Shown one piece after another: positions 43,937-55,102 of a stretch of 64,000 nucleotides of DNA. The notes beneath the pieces were generated by a model that saw nothing but the letters and a program-made list of their open reading frames with translations, did no database searches and was not told where the DNA came from. Within the stretch, counting starts at the first letter, position 1; each line of letters opens with the position of its first letter. This DNA is from Sabethes cyaneus (lineage: Eukaryota; Arthropoda; Insecta; Diptera; Culicidae), in NCBI RefSeq assembly GCF_943734655.1, contig NC_071354.1, positions 37,907,347-37,971,346 of the forward strand. Direction: 5' to 3'. Position numbers and translations under genes: made by a program.

Positions 43937-44880
43937 CTGAGAGGTTACGATAGGTTATACACAAAAAAAAGTGAACCGAACTGACCTAATCAACCGGTTT
44001 CCGTCCGCCGCCGGTGTCGGTTGGTTGGTCGGTCGGTCGTCGGTCGGTCAAGTTGGACATAGTTTATAGTTGATGGTTTTGCCTAGGAGGACCTGCCTGT
44101 TGGAGGTTTTCAGGGCAATTGGTTGGAATAATTAGTCTGGTTTGGGTGAGGGCTTTTGGCTTTGCATCCTTCATGAAAATAATTAGTTGATGGAACCGGT
44201 CAAACCTTGGACCGCACAGGTTTCGGAGAATAACCTGCACCCTGAGAGAGAGCTCGATAGTTCTGCCAGAAAAAAAACAAGCTGTTTCAACATAAGATTT
44301 TATTGAATACCAGCATAATATTCAATAATATAACCTCGAAGCTCGAAGCAATAATATAGTTCAAAATTGGAAATTTCTGTATCCTCGGAATCACAAATAT
44401 CGTTTTCTCATTGAATAATTCTTATGTAAATTCTCTATTAAACATTTTATGCCATAAAAGCCATAAAAGAACTGATACTCATGGTAAGTGTTCAGCATTT
44501 CATACTGTCAATGAAATAAACAAACTAGTTTTGCAGTGACAACAGCTTGCTTTTGGTGATTCTAGCGATCACCAGATTTATACTGATCATCTGTTCAACA
44601 GACCCAACAGAAATCTACAGAAATCTTGAAATTATCGGCGGGAATGTTGATTTCTCAATTTCCAATATCCAACATTTGTGCTGCTGCTTGATATCTTTTT
44701 TGTAAAAGTTGACTTTATTTTTAGTTGACTCTAAAAGTTGAGGGTGTCGTCTTTGAAATTGTGTTAATTGAAGTTGAAATCGAACAATTTGTAGACCTCT
44801 TTGAACCGCAATTCCATGAACGGGATTAGGCTGAATAGTTATACGAAGTTCCTAGTTCCTACGTTTCATTCAGGATTATA
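43937..44880. other. Intergenic DNA, partly GC-rich near 44000
   Basis: GGTCGGTCGGT microrepeats at about 44020-44050 may lie in a 5' exon of the small minus-strand gene. From 44270 on the DNA is AT-rich with no recognised feature. Confidence 0.4.
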
Positions 44881-44889
44881 CCTATCCAG

Positions 44890-46760
44890 TTTACTCAAGA
44901 CAGGATAGCGAGAAAGACAATGTCGTTCGTTCTAAAATCGTTCTAGGTACGCACATAGCTTTAGCGTTGGCACGTCTCCTTTCAAGAGTCTCTAAATTAA
45001 GCATGTGGCGTCGTTCCTCATGTGGCGGCAGGTTACGAAAAAGACATATTCTGCGGTCTCCACCTCGTTCACGCTTTCGGGACACTCGGGGGTCTCCATA
45101 ATCCCGAACTTATGCAGATACTGTCCAGTTTCCTGGTACGCATCCAGTCGATGCTGATAGAGTGTGTAGCCGTCAACTCAACCTCTTCAATTGATTCGCC
45201 TTCCAGGGTGATGTCGTCTGCGAAGCCGACAATCACAACCCCTATAGCGAACTTCAACACCTTGTCGTACATAATGTTCCACAACACCGGGCCCAGGATG
45301 GAACAACAATGGTCATTTACACCCCCGGTGTGCTTCACCAGCCTTTTGAGGATAACCCTCGCAAGGACCTTGCCCGCGATATCTAGCAGACAGATCGGCC
45401 TGTATGACGATGGGACGCCCGGAGGCTTTCCCGCCTTTGGCAAAAGAACCAACCTCTGTCGCTTCCATCTATCTGGTAAGAAAATTTCGTCCAAACATTT
45501 CTGCATTACTTCGGTGGCCTCCTTGATAGCCGTTTTGACGGCCATGTTCGGGATGCCCTTCAATCCCGGTCTTGCTCACCTTTAGGGATTGAGCGATCTC
45601 AATGAGTTTCTCATTCGTGACACTCGCCTTCACGACCTCTAAGCGTCTAAGCCGCCTTCACTCACGTAATTATGAATGTTTGCCTCGTTGGCCGACTATC
45701 CTGCACTATGGTCTGAGATACTGGGACGTCGGACGTGGAGTGATTCAGCGGCCGGAGGCCAAGGTTTTGGCTTATGGCGCGGAAAAAGACCCTCATTGAT
45801 CCACCCCAGAATCTCTGGCGATTGCTCGACGGGCGCCTTCACGCCCTTGGTTTTGGCCATCACGATTCTATAGGCGTCACCCCACGGGCTCGTATCGGCA
45901 CTAGTGCACAATCTCTCGAAGCAGGCTCGTTTGCTGACTTTAATTTCACTCTTGAGTGCCACCCTTGCGGCGGCAAGTGCCGCATGGCGCTCTGCCCTGT
46001 CTTCGTCCAACCGGGCTCTTTGCATCCTACGTCGTGCGCGGAGGAATTCCCTGCGGAGGTTTTCTATCGCATCCGTCCACCAATAAACTGGTCGCCTTCC
46101 ATTTCTAGGGTGACCCATCCTAGGCATGTAGCGTCACACGCACGCGAAAGTACCGCTATTAAATCATTGACGTTTGAGTCGAGCATAATGCGTTCATCAC
46201 GCTCTCGTCGGATCGCTTCCGCAATGATGTTTTCCATCCGCGGGTGATTGAAATGTTGTTTCTACTCGCCACTTGCTGTCTTGTCCTATGAGCAACGCCG
46301 TAACGGACCGCCTGGTGGTCACTGTGAGTGTAGCCATCGTCTACCCTTCACACTTTTATCAGTCCAGGGGTGCAGAAGGTTACGTCGCTAATCGACTCAG
46401 CACCATTCCTGATGAAGGTACTTTTAGTGCCGACGTTTGCTAGGTCTACGTTGAGCTTTGCCAGGGCCTCTAACAAGATCCGACCTCTCTGGTTTGTGCG
46501 GCGGCTTTTCCACTCCTCCGCCCAGGCGTCGAAGTCGCCCGCCATAATCACGGCACTTAAACTCGCCAGCAGTACCACTACTCGGTCCACCATCCGCGTG
46601 GACTGCTCAATAGACCAACGTGGCGGCGCATAGCAGCTGCAGTAGAACACTCCGGCCATGTCGGCAACCACGAAACCCTCGTCTGAGGTGTAGACAACCT
46701 CCTGAACCGGGTACCTGCTTGTAGTACATGTAGCCGTCATCCCGGTTCCATTCGAAACCC
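44890..46760 (-). pseudogene. Decayed R1-clade retrotransposon
   Basis: On the minus strand, in order: endonuclease end (VVYTSDEGFVVADMAGVFYC, VIMAGDFDAWAEEWKS, GAESISDVTFCTP; 46740-46348), linker (RPVYWWTDAIENLRREFLRA; 46127-45696), RT (LPDRWKRQRLVLLPKAGKPP, YRPICLLDIAGKVLARVI, SILGPVLWNIMYD, GFADDITLEG; 45563-45069), and then the C-terminal zinc-knuckle region (NEVETAEYVFFV, HMRNDATCLI) near 45080-44990. An internal deletion joins the RT palm directly to the C-terminus. GFADD is intact, but frameshifts separate the blocks. Confidence 0.85.
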
Positions 46761-46769
46761 AGTTACCGT

Positions 46770-47130
46770 TTCCTGCTTTGCAAGCGAGTGGTCGTGAGTT
46801 CGAATCTTAGTAGAATCAAGTCATTCGATGTCAAGTGACTTTGGCATGGGTTTATTCTCAGGCCCCTCCATTTACCCTTCCTTCATGGTGAATCTTATAT
46901 TTACCCTCTGAAGCCTCTTGACAGTGCAAATGTGTCTTCTATTAAGTATTAAGTGTACTGGTCAGAGGTACGAATGAGTCCTCGCCAGGGACGGCTAGGA
47001 TATGGGATAGTACTGGCAACGAGGAATGAGTTGGTAAAGTAGATCAAGCTTCGATCTTCGAAGGAAGTGTAAACCCAATACACCAGGGGGTGGCGTCAAG
47101 CGAAAATTTCGTACCTAGCATCGAAATCAT
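46770..47130 (+). repeat. Possible tRNA-derived SINE fragment
   Basis: GAGTTCGAATCTTAG near 46797 resembles an RNA polymerase III B box (GGTTCGAATCC). It is followed by TCAAGTGACTTTGGCATGG and GTACTGGTCAGAGGTACGAAT, in a body of SINE length. A clear A box is not seen and the 3' end is not defined, so the call is tentative. Confidence 0.35.
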
Positions 47131-47236
47131 CATCCCCATAAAAAAATCCCCCATTTAGTATTTGCAGTAGTATTTCAAAAACAACAATCCCAGTTCTTCC
47201 AATGTTCGTTCTTCATAAAAACACAAATACTCAATA

Positions 47237-47641
47237 CTGTGGACCCCCGTTCGTTTGACCACTTTTAATCTGAACGCTTTTTAATTTGCACCCCGTTGGT
47301 TTGCACAATGTGCAAATTAAAAATGGTTCAAATGTCATTCTCAACATTACATCATTTGCTTATGCAGACAATGCGCATAAACGCGATTTGTTTGTCCTGA
47401 TCTAGCGTGTTTAATCTGTTTCAAATTGCGTTTTCCCAAGGATTATGATAGAAATCCGATCGAAGAATGAAATATTCGCTGCTTCCAACTTCCAACTGAA
47501 TCAAACCACCAAAACAATAACAAAGAGTAGGGCGACCAGATCACACTAGTTCCAGCATATGTAGAGTTGCCAGTTGTTCAAATTAAAAATTAACCCCGTT
47601 AGTTTGCATGATAAATCGTTCAAACGAACGGGGGTCCACTG
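47237..47641. mobile_element. TA-flanked pogo-like MITE, 405 bp
   Basis: Ends CTGTGGACCCCCGTTCGTTT and, on the other strand, CAGTGGACCCCCGTTCGTTT, both continuing GA, flanked by TA (47235-47236, 47642-47643). CAGT-like termini with TA are typical of pogo/Tc1-mariner derivatives. A TTTGCACAATGTGCAAA palindrome lies inside. No transposase. Confidence 0.75.
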
Positions 47642-47643
47642 TA

Positions 47644-48253
47644 GTATAAAGCATTCAGTCTATTCGTAATAAGCTAACCAAACTTGTTTTGTTCTAAGGT
47701 TATTGATAATTGTCGTAATGAATTTTGTTACAATTAATTAAAACGAGCTTAAAGTATCACAATCCATTTAGTTTTATATGTAAGTCAAATTTTTTCTTCG
47801 CTGTTATTTCAATTTCTAAGCAATCAAAAAATGCCTAATTGAAAGTAAAAAATATAAAAACATTGCAAAAATTTCTTGGTCACTCCAATTTGGAAAAAAT
47901 GGTAACCCTGAGAGCCAAATTTTTGGTGCATGTCAGTAACGCATCGAATATATGGAGTTTGACAAGCACACCATAGCTCTGCAATACACACAAGCACACA
48001 TAAAATTTAATAAGCTTATCGCTCATTCAATACCGATTTTAGCAAAAAGAAATGCAGTGCAGGTCATACAGCAAACACCCGGGCGATATAACCATAGATC
48101 AGCTATATTGGTCGCAGTGATGAGTTCACACATAAAAAAATGGGTCCGAGATGATGGCAAAGTCCGTCGACGGCTCAGTAATTGCTTGATACAACAGCTG
48201 CTGGGCCGCGTGGTAGTGCTTTAGGTTTAGTTGCGTTACCTGGCACTACGTCC
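47644..48253. other. AT-rich DNA, no gene supported
   Basis: The open frame 47952-48224 (starting MEFDKHTIALQY) has no recognisable domain and no flanking gene signals. Confidence 0.35.
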
Positions 48254-48972
48254 CACAGTGGGACGGTTTCAAAAATAGTGAGACATAAGCATTAGCATCG
48301 AAACCTTAAGACATAGCATAACAGTTGCTTCAGAAAAGTTTCTTCATTCAAAAAACACTTTCTAGTGGTGAAAAAATATTCGGACATTAGGGTGTCCCTA
48401 ATCAAATACAAAAAATATTTTCTCTATTTTAAGTCAGAAATGATTGTTTCCCACAAAAAAGTTGTAGCTAAACTATTTTTGAGAAACTTTATTGAATACT
48501 GAAGATTTCTATCTCTTACATGAAAGAAGTTATAGAGCCAAACTCTTAGGGACATCCTTTGAAACAGTTTTTAAGATTTTGCTCCTTAATAACGCTTCGT
48601 ATGCTTTTCAAATGTTCTAAGAAATTATTAATCACATTAAATTGCATATTTTCGTCGAAGACAGTAGAGCTTTATCTTTTTCCCTTTCCCGATTTCGATG
48701 ATCTTAGTACCAAATGAAAGGTTTACTGTGTTACCTGACTCATAACGAACCCCATCAATGACCGATCAATTAAACGAAAAACCACAAAGTTTGTGAGTTT
48801 CGAGAACCTCCCCCGTATATAAGGTATATTCGTTATGAGTCAGGTAACACAGTAGTTGCCTCAGAAAGTGCTTTATAAATGAAGAAACTTTTCTGAAGTT
48901 ACTATTATGCTATGTCTTAAGGTTTCGATGCTATTACTTATGTCTCACTATTTTTGAAGCCGTCCCACTGTG
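48254..48972. mobile_element. Transib-like non-autonomous element, 719 bp
   Basis: Both termini read CACAGTGGGACGG inward, and the inverted repeat extends about 95 bp (AAAAATAGTGAGACATAAG, TAGCATCGAAACCTTAAGAC, CAGAAAAGTTTCTTCATT). Adjacent five-base flanks are CGTCC and CGCCC, a GC-rich near-duplication. CACAGTG termini with five-base GC-rich duplications are features of Transib transposons, relatives of the RAG recombinase. A second internal pair, TGTGTTACCTGACTCATAAC (about 48728) and GTTATGAGTCAGGTAACACA (about 48831), suggests a nested palindrome. No transposase. Confidence 0.65.
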
Positions 48973-49359
48973 CGCCCGTGTTTTAATCACCGGCGCGCCT
49001 GCCAGGCACGTTGGGCTCCTGTTGTGCGCTTAGCGTCCTGTTAGCCGGTACATATCAGGCACTTCGGCGGCACAGTGCTAATTTGTCCACGCTCACTGAA
49101 GTTAGGTTTGTTATATTTTTGTTCATCTAAGTCCCACAAGTTGAGGGGAAAGAAAAGTCCGCCGCATCAGATTCCATACCTAGTGGCACGGGCGCAGGCT
49201 TGACGTAGGACTACGAATTGCAATTCATCTCCCAATGCTAAAGCTTGTGATTTTTGTACGAATTTCATATATAGATGCCCAAGTTGCGCATTAAAATACA
49301 TATTGTGTTCATAAATGTGAGAAATTCATAATTTCATCTCTTCAGCTAATTTAAACGGT

Positions 49360-49375
49360 GGACCTGAAAAGGTCC
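49360..49375 (-). other. Histone mRNA 3' stem-loop after H1 relic
   Basis: On the minus strand GGACCTTTTCAGGTCC followed by ACCG is a perfect six-base stem with a TTTC-type loop, the canonical histone hairpin. It lies about 310 bases downstream of the H1-like segment. Confidence 0.7.
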
Positions 49376-49683
49376 GTTTGTTAATCCCGAATTCTCAAAT
49401 TTCTAACTCGTGGAGTCCATTGTCTACTTTCGTCCATCAGATAGGTTATTGGTGTGTGGATTAATTGTGGGAATACTGTTTACCAAGATAGATTTTTATG
49501 TTTATGATGTTATATTATGATGATGTTATGTGTCGCAAGTTAGCTGCTTGCCGATGTGTCGTCAACCAAAGCCGCTGACCGAATGACCGAATGCGGAGCA
49601 AAATGCAAGCAGAAGCAATGTTTCAAATACAACCTTTCCTGCCGATGTGTCGCGACCGAATGACAATGCACAGTAAAAAACAT

Positions 49684-49830
49684 AGCAGCCAAAACCATAT
49701 CGTTCACTGGCGGATGAGTCGATGGATTCTTCGGTTTGTTGGCGTCTCGCTTGGTGAATTTGGATGTCTTCGTTGCCTTATCCGTGGAATCCGAAGCAGC
49801 AACAGCTAGGGCGTAAATTAAATACAATCA
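49684..49830 (-). pseudogene. Histone H1 N-terminal relic
   Basis: The minus-strand frame encodes AVAASDSTDKATKTSKFTK, a lysine- and threonine-rich tail, then KPKNPSTHPPVNDMVLAAM. The segment HPPVNDMVLAA is the start of the H1/H5 globular domain (family SHPPVxxMVxxAI). After AAM the match is lost, and the following frame has no GGSS or KKYI motifs, so the globular domain is truncated. A histone stem-loop follows on the same strand. Confidence 0.7.
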
Positions 49831-50217
49831 TAAGGGAGCTTAACACATCTCCTACATATTTCTGTCATCCGTGCTAGGGAAGCATTGACGTGGGAAGACG
49901 AAAAAATGAAAGTAATGAAAGAATAGTCGTTGAATATTTTCTCAATTATTAAACATCGGTTAGGGAAACATCTACTGTGTTGTAATGGATTTTTTGAAAA
50001 ATTTCCTATCGATTGATGCCAATATCTCTAGAATCTATTGATGGATGACTGAGTTATAAGCGTGCAAACTATAACCACTTTTTGTTACATGTTCCCTTTT
50101 CGTTTTTCTGCTCCCCCAATATAGATAGAATAGAAATCAAAGACGACGTAGATCCTACGTCAAAAATCACTAAACAAGTCGACGATCTCTTGAATATTTT
50201 CACTTTTATTTAAATTT

Positions 50218-50304
50218 AGAATAACGTTCTTGAGAACGCCGTTACGTTTGTTAATATAAAAACTCACCGCTTGGTGCTGCGCTGGAATATTTCTGTGATC
50301 GTTT
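50218..50304 (-). pseudogene. Histone H4 relic
   Basis: On the minus strand AAACGATCACAGAAA resembles KRHRK codons. Then TATTCCAGCGCAGCACCAAG resembles the IQGITK codons, and after a deletion CGTAACGGCGTTCTCAAG with AACGTTATTC matches TRGVLK and NVI of H4. Pieces are short and separated by deletions, so this is less certain than H2A or H2B, but order and strand are right. It lies between the H1 and H3-type repeats on the same strand. Confidence 0.5.
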
Positions 50305-50509
50305 TTAATTCACTTCCCGTGGTCGAATTATTACCAAATTAGTATTAAAATAAGCGGAAAAGTGTGTAGAATCAAAATCTGGAATAAAAAAGTCAATTTT
50401 TCAAAACTTTTAGTCGTTTATGTCCCCTTGAGCAGACTTGAATTGCTCATGTTACTTTATTTTTGCTCTTTTGTACGAAAGGGGGACGTAAGACTATGTC
50501 AGATTATTA

Positions 50510-50634
50510 GGGTAACCAACGTATTTTGGACCCCCTCAGCAGATGTATATAATTTGGATACTTACAGCAAAATCAAATGCAAGTGTCAAAATTATGTACA
50601 GCTGCTGATGGGGTCCAAAATAGGTTGGTTACCC
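50510..50634. mobile_element. 125-bp TA-flanked MITE
   Basis: Left GGGTAACCAACGTATTTTGG; right on the other strand GGGTAACCAACCTATTTTGG; both continue ACCCC. TA flanks at 50508-50509 and 50635-50636. Copy 1 of the host repeat (14581-15556) has the uninterrupted site (CTATTAGATCAAAG), so the empty site is visible within this window. Confidence 0.85.
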
Positions 50635-50932
50635 TAAATCAAAGACTAATGTAAACTGGATTTCTGGCATATGCATGTTTATAAGCATCGATGAGTGCCA
50701 TTGTGCCTCGAAAATACGTGGAGGGGGTTCATAAGTACAACGCCTGCAACCATTGCGACATAGAGATTTCTTTCAAAAATCACCCTAAATCAAAGACTAA
50801 TGTAAACTGGATTTCTGGCATATGCATGTTTATAAGCATCGATGAGTGCCATTGTGCCTCGAAAATACGTGGAGGGGGTTCATAAGTACAACGCCTGCAA
50901 CCATTGCGACATAGAGATTTCTTTCAAAAATC
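50631..50932 (+). repeat. Exact 151-bp tandem duplication
   Basis: Units 50631-50781 and 50782-50932 appear identical. The seam carries ACCC from the end of the adjacent MITE plus its TA, so the duplication happened after the MITE insertion. Confidence 0.85.
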
Positions 50933-51592
50933 ACTTGTGTGCATCATAGAGGTTGAAATAGTAATGAATGGCCAGCTCACAGATTATTGTATTAAATATG
51001 ATTATGCAAGCTACGCTACATGTTTCAGTAATCTTACTTTAACTCGCTTGTGGCCTTTAAAAGGGCCATGAGAATCCTTATCCTCCCACCACAGGGGTGA
51101 GGGTCTCAAACCATCATAAAATAAATTCATGCCTCCAAGAACCCCCACATGCCAAATTTGGTTCCATTTGTTTAATTAGTTCTCGAGTTATGAGGAAATG
51201 AGAATTTCATTTGTATAGGAGCCCCCCCCCTCTTACAATGGGAAGGGGTCTCAGTACATCATAGAAAAAAATCCTGTCTTTTAAAACCCCCACATGCCAA
51301 ATTTGGTTGCAAATGGAATTGATTAGTTCTCGAGTATTGAGGAAATTTGTGTTTCATTTGTATATGAGCCCCCCCCCCTCTTACGCCCTCCATAAAATGC
51401 TCTCTTACCCTATCCATAAAATTGCTGATCATTTTATCTATCCAACGACATACAGTTTGTTCAGTTTTGTTCAGTAATTTAGTAGTTATTACCATTTGAA
51501 ATCTTTCATTCGAACGTTGCATTCTATTTTCATTTTCACAAAGTGCTACCCATTCCCAGTATAGTAAACAAAGACGTAGTCCTACGTCAAAA

Positions 51593-51964
51593 ACCGTAGG
51601 AGGTATTGAAACGTTGATTGTTTGTAACCATTAGTTGTCAAATGATAGCTAAAGTAGACACGACTCAGAAGGCATTTTGAAGGATTCCTTTTTTTCCTGA
51701 GTTCGGATAAGATTAACCAATTTATAGGTCAAATTATTTAAGAGTCTCGGGAAACTGGAACTTTACTGGTTTTTGGGGCCGGTGAATGTACTTATGATGG
51801 TTCGAAACCCCTCCCCTCCTGATAGGGGGGCTCCCATACAAATAAAACCAAAATTTCAGCATAATTCAGCATTTTATCATCAGCAAATCTTTTCGCTACA
51901 CTTCCAATAAAACGGTAAACATGCGTAGCCATACAGAATAATATTATAACTGAACACTACAGCC
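51593..51964. other. Spacer, no gene seen
   Basis: A CCCCTCCCCTCCTGATAGGG segment near 51808 is related to the C-rich block of the H3-type repeats. Nothing else is recognised. Confidence 0.4.
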
Positions 51965-52582
51965 GTAGCGCACTTTTCCAACGCAGATATCAAATTCGCC
52001 TAGGTTTAATCGTCTTGCCGTAAAGAATTTGCTATTTGTTGGGACATTTTTCTGGCACAAACACAAACATCAAATTATAGACTAGGTTTAATCGTGTTTG
52101 TAAGAAAATTGTTGGTACAAGGGGGTTTGTCATTTTTTCTGGCGTACTTCCCAAGCAAGGACATCAAAATGGTCCAGGTTTAATCGCGGTGTTAAGAAAT
52201 CTTGTTGAGACGAGGATAATTTGTCATTTGTTTTGGCTCACTTCCCAAGCACAGATATCAAATCGGTATAGATTTAGATCGTCGTAAAGAATCTTCCACC
52301 TGTTGGGACGAGGAGATTTTGTCACTTTTTTTTTAAATCACGTTAAAACTATGATGGCGTTTTCCACTCAATCACGAAGTGAGGATTTCCAGGATTTTTC
52401 AATAGTACATATTTTGAAATCAATAGCTTTCATTTTTGGTGTGGATGCGTAGAAGATTTTCCGATCGATTGGCGTAAAAATATTTGAAATCGATCTGGAA
52501 ACCGCTAAGCTATTAGTGCTCAGAATCTTTCATTTTTTCGTGACGCTCGCATTTTTCGATTTTTTCCGTAGTCCTACGTCAA
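51965..52582 (-). repeat. Degenerate tandem array plus reversed left end of the H2A/H2B repeat
   Basis: From 51965 to 52320 a unit of about 100-120 bases (AGATATCAAATT.., AGGTTTAATCGT, GTAAAGAATC, TTGTTGGGAC, TTTTGTCA) occurs about four times. The sequence 52430-52582 is the reverse complement of 11768-11930 (CGTGACGCTCGCATTTTTCG, CGTAGTCCTACGTCAAA). One array unit also lies directly upstream of 11768, so array and repeat end belong together. Confidence 0.65.
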
Positions 52583-52869
52583 AAATCGAAAAACTGATAA
52601 ATGCGACAATTGCAGAGTTGATTACTCTCTACAATATTGTTGAAGAAAGTATAGTTTTATCTTTTGTATTTATGCCCCTGTACTGTGGGGACTACTTTTT
52701 AATTCTACAATTGTCTTGTACACCAGTTTTTCGAATCCTGTTTGGCTGTAGTCAAAAGAGCGGAAATAGAGCAAAAAGCAAATCAACCCTGAATATTATT
52801 GTTTTGCAGTTGCACTACAATGCACTTAAAGCTGAAAAATTCAATTCAGCAAAGAATGTACTCCCTGTA
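52583..52869. other. Fragment distantly related to the TIR element at 27983-30232
   Basis: GTTGAAGAAAGTATAGTTTT and GTAGTCAAAAGAGCGGAAAT resemble parts of 29980-30230. No gene. Confidence 0.35.
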
Positions 52870-53290
52870 CAAAACGCTCATTAGACCACATTAGACAGGT
52901 GCATAAAACGTGGACAATGTATGAGGTGAACCTCCGAGTGCTAGACATTTTTGTGAGACGAATGCTAGAAAGGATCTTCGGCAGCGTACAGCCTCAGGAG
53001 AACGAAGTTTGGAAGCGAAAGATGAACCATGAACTCTCACAGCTACGGTGAACTCAGTGTTCAAGAGGTGGACGTATACGATGGGCAGAACATGTTGCAA
53101 CAATGCCGGACAATTAGCCTGCGAAGTTGGTATATCCAGTAGGAAGAAGTTGATCAGGGGGAACGGGATCTGGCGGCGAGTATCCCTTGCTGGAAGAATT
53201 GGACAGCGGCGGCCCACAACTGAGTTTATTGGAGAAATTCCGGCTATATCTTTGGATGGAAAGCTAATTAAATAAGCCAAAGCCAACATA
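52870..53290 (+). pseudogene. RTE-clade retrotransposon 3' fragment
   Basis: Plus-strand residues KTWTMYEVNLRVLDIFVRRM, LERIFGSVQ and WKRKMNHELSQL match the RTE C-terminal region also seen at 61340-61470 (TWTMLEEDLRVFERRVLRTI, WRRRMNHVL). The remainder, to about 53280, corresponds to the terminal part of the element. Stops and frameshifts are present. Confidence 0.7.
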
Positions 53291-55102
53291 GTTACCAGCA
53301 AATTTTTCCATATTATAACCATCAATGATCAAACATATCTTTGTTTACAGATGTTCCAAAAATATACCGCTCGCTATTTACCATTCGTCATCCCACAGAA
53401 AAAAAAGTTCACCTCTTAGTCCCATGACTTCAGTACGTTGTATCTATCTACTCCACTTCACTTGGTGGTTATTCAACCGATCCATCGTCGAAAACTGCCG
53501 TCGATCGTAAAAATCGTCCATTTTTGTTTAATTTTCCACAAAATAACAATTAAAGCACATGGCACAGACGTGGTTCGAGGTATGGCCCGAAACGGACAGC
53601 TATAGCTGGCGGAGCCTTGAAATTTGTATTCCTTGCTTTTTATTGGTTGCTCAAACAAATCCGGAATGAACGCGTTTTCTCCTCTCCTAGCCGGGCCGGG
53701 GTTGCCTTCTTGGCCTTCCCGAAAATAAAAAAAATAGCCATGGCGGCAAGTGAGTTGACGCGCAAGATCACGCTCGATCAGCACCGAATGTCACGACGTG
53801 TCTGTAATGCTGCTGTGATGGCGAACCGTTCTGCTCCGGACACCGTAAATCTCGAGCTCGGAACCTCGAGAAAAACCCTTTTTTGTTGCTGCCTTAGCGC
53901 GCTGCTTGAGCTACGGTTTAGGGTCTGCTGGTAAACTATTGATTTCCGTTTTCAACGTTACCACTAGATTGGGTTTTGGCCTGGAATTGCTGAGTTGACC
54001 GTGCGCGAAGCGCACAGAGGTACACCCAGGTAATTTCGATACTCGAAGGTACCGGCGGCGCGAGGGGAAGCTATCGTGACATCAAATGTTTGCCGAAGAA
54101 ATTAGGAATTTTTAAGAAACAGTATCATATTTAACTAAGGCAATCCGAGCGGCTGTTGACTTTGGGTTGGACGGACATTTTTTTACCTCGAATCGAGTGA
54201 AAATGCACTGGAAACGAATTTAAACAAGATCGAATTGGAACGCAGCGTTTTGCTGTTTGATATCATAGACAGGCCATTGTACAAATACTCTCTCCCGGTG
54301 GCCTAGCTGGGTTAGCTCGTGGTGTTTGCGGTATATTCAACTGAGTGATAGGCAAATGTTTGTTATTTTTTTGGAAAAACCGGTTCGTCGCTTTGGCTTG
54401 TTGAAATCTTTCTCGAACAAAAATCTTTAAATATATATTTCAAGTTACTGCAGAGGGTTCAAGTGAAAGTATCACTTATTAGACTACCTCACTGGTTGCG
54501 GTGTCTGTTATTGTTCTCATTTTTGTGGTACAATCCTGGAATTGGTGGATCGATGATTATGCCAATAACTGTAGAACCGAAAAACTGTAAAGTTCCGTCG
54601 GATGAGACTAGACTAAACAGAATGCACAAATTTTAAATGGTCATAAAACACCAACAGTTATTAAAAGTATGTACTTTCAGTTATTAACCGCAAACGGAAA
54701 AAGTCTGCCGAAGTAGCAGTTGAAAGAATGGTTTCATATAAACACGAAAGGGTTTGTAAAAACAAAAGACAAATCCACGTCTAAAAAGGCGAAGGCAGTA
54801 AAAGACAGCCATAATGATTTATGACGTGCTGTACTCGACCGCTTCTGTAGTGATCTCTTTCTTTCTCATATGCTGGCTCGCATAATGGTCCGATAGGTGT
54901 GGCTTAGATCGGACGGAGGTTCGATCGAAGCGCCACACAAACAGGCTGTGCTCTACTGAGTAAATGGTTATCAGATTTTTCCAAATCATCATTGTCTAAA
55001 TAGAATATCAAATAGCTAATCAATTTTGTCATTTGTCACTTGGCAATTAAAGAAGTAATTTTCAGAAGCTCTGTGCCTTTTCTTAACTCGAATGACCAAC
55101 GA
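53291..55102. other. Non-repetitive region without supported genes
   Basis: Several short open frames exist (53473-53784, 53617-53934), but none carries a domain. The stretch 53690-54090 is GC-richer (GGTACCGGCGGCGCGAGGGG). It may be regulatory or 5' untranslated DNA of a gene extending to the right. Confidence 0.35.

Larger units (their letters stand above)
49197..50166 (-). repeat. Histone-H1-containing repeat (GACGTAGGACTACGTC family)
   Basis: It starts TTGACGTAGGACTACGAATT and ends CGTAGATCCTACGTCAAAAAT, so its borders resemble those of the H2A/H2B and H3 repeats. It contains a histone H1 relic and a canonical histone 3' stem-loop on the minus strand. No transposase frame. Confidence 0.6.
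50485..51592 (-). repeat. H3-type repeat, copy 2 (GACGTAGGACTACGTC family)
   Basis: It starts GACGTAAGACTATGTCAGAT, preceded by the same GTACGAAAGGG as copy 1 (14581-15556), and ends GACGTAGTCCTACGTC. The histone-type stem-loop is kept at 51052-51067, but the H3 coding relic is gone. It contains a 125-bp MITE, a 151-bp exact tandem duplication, and a duplicated block of about 170 bp (51070-51230 and 51240-51410, CACATGCCAAATTTGGTT in both). Confidence 0.7.

Noticed and set aside
46790..46810. tRNA gene suggested by GAGTTCGAATC
   Set aside because: Only a B-box-like segment is present; no cloverleaf can be folded, so a SINE fragment is more likely.
47952..48224. 90-codon plus-strand frame
   Set aside because: No domain, AT-rich context between MITEs, no promoter or polyadenylation signal.
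49540..49827. 95-codon minus-strand frame as a functional histone H1
   Set aside because: Only the N-terminal tail and start of the globular domain match; the rest is unrelated, so it is a relic.
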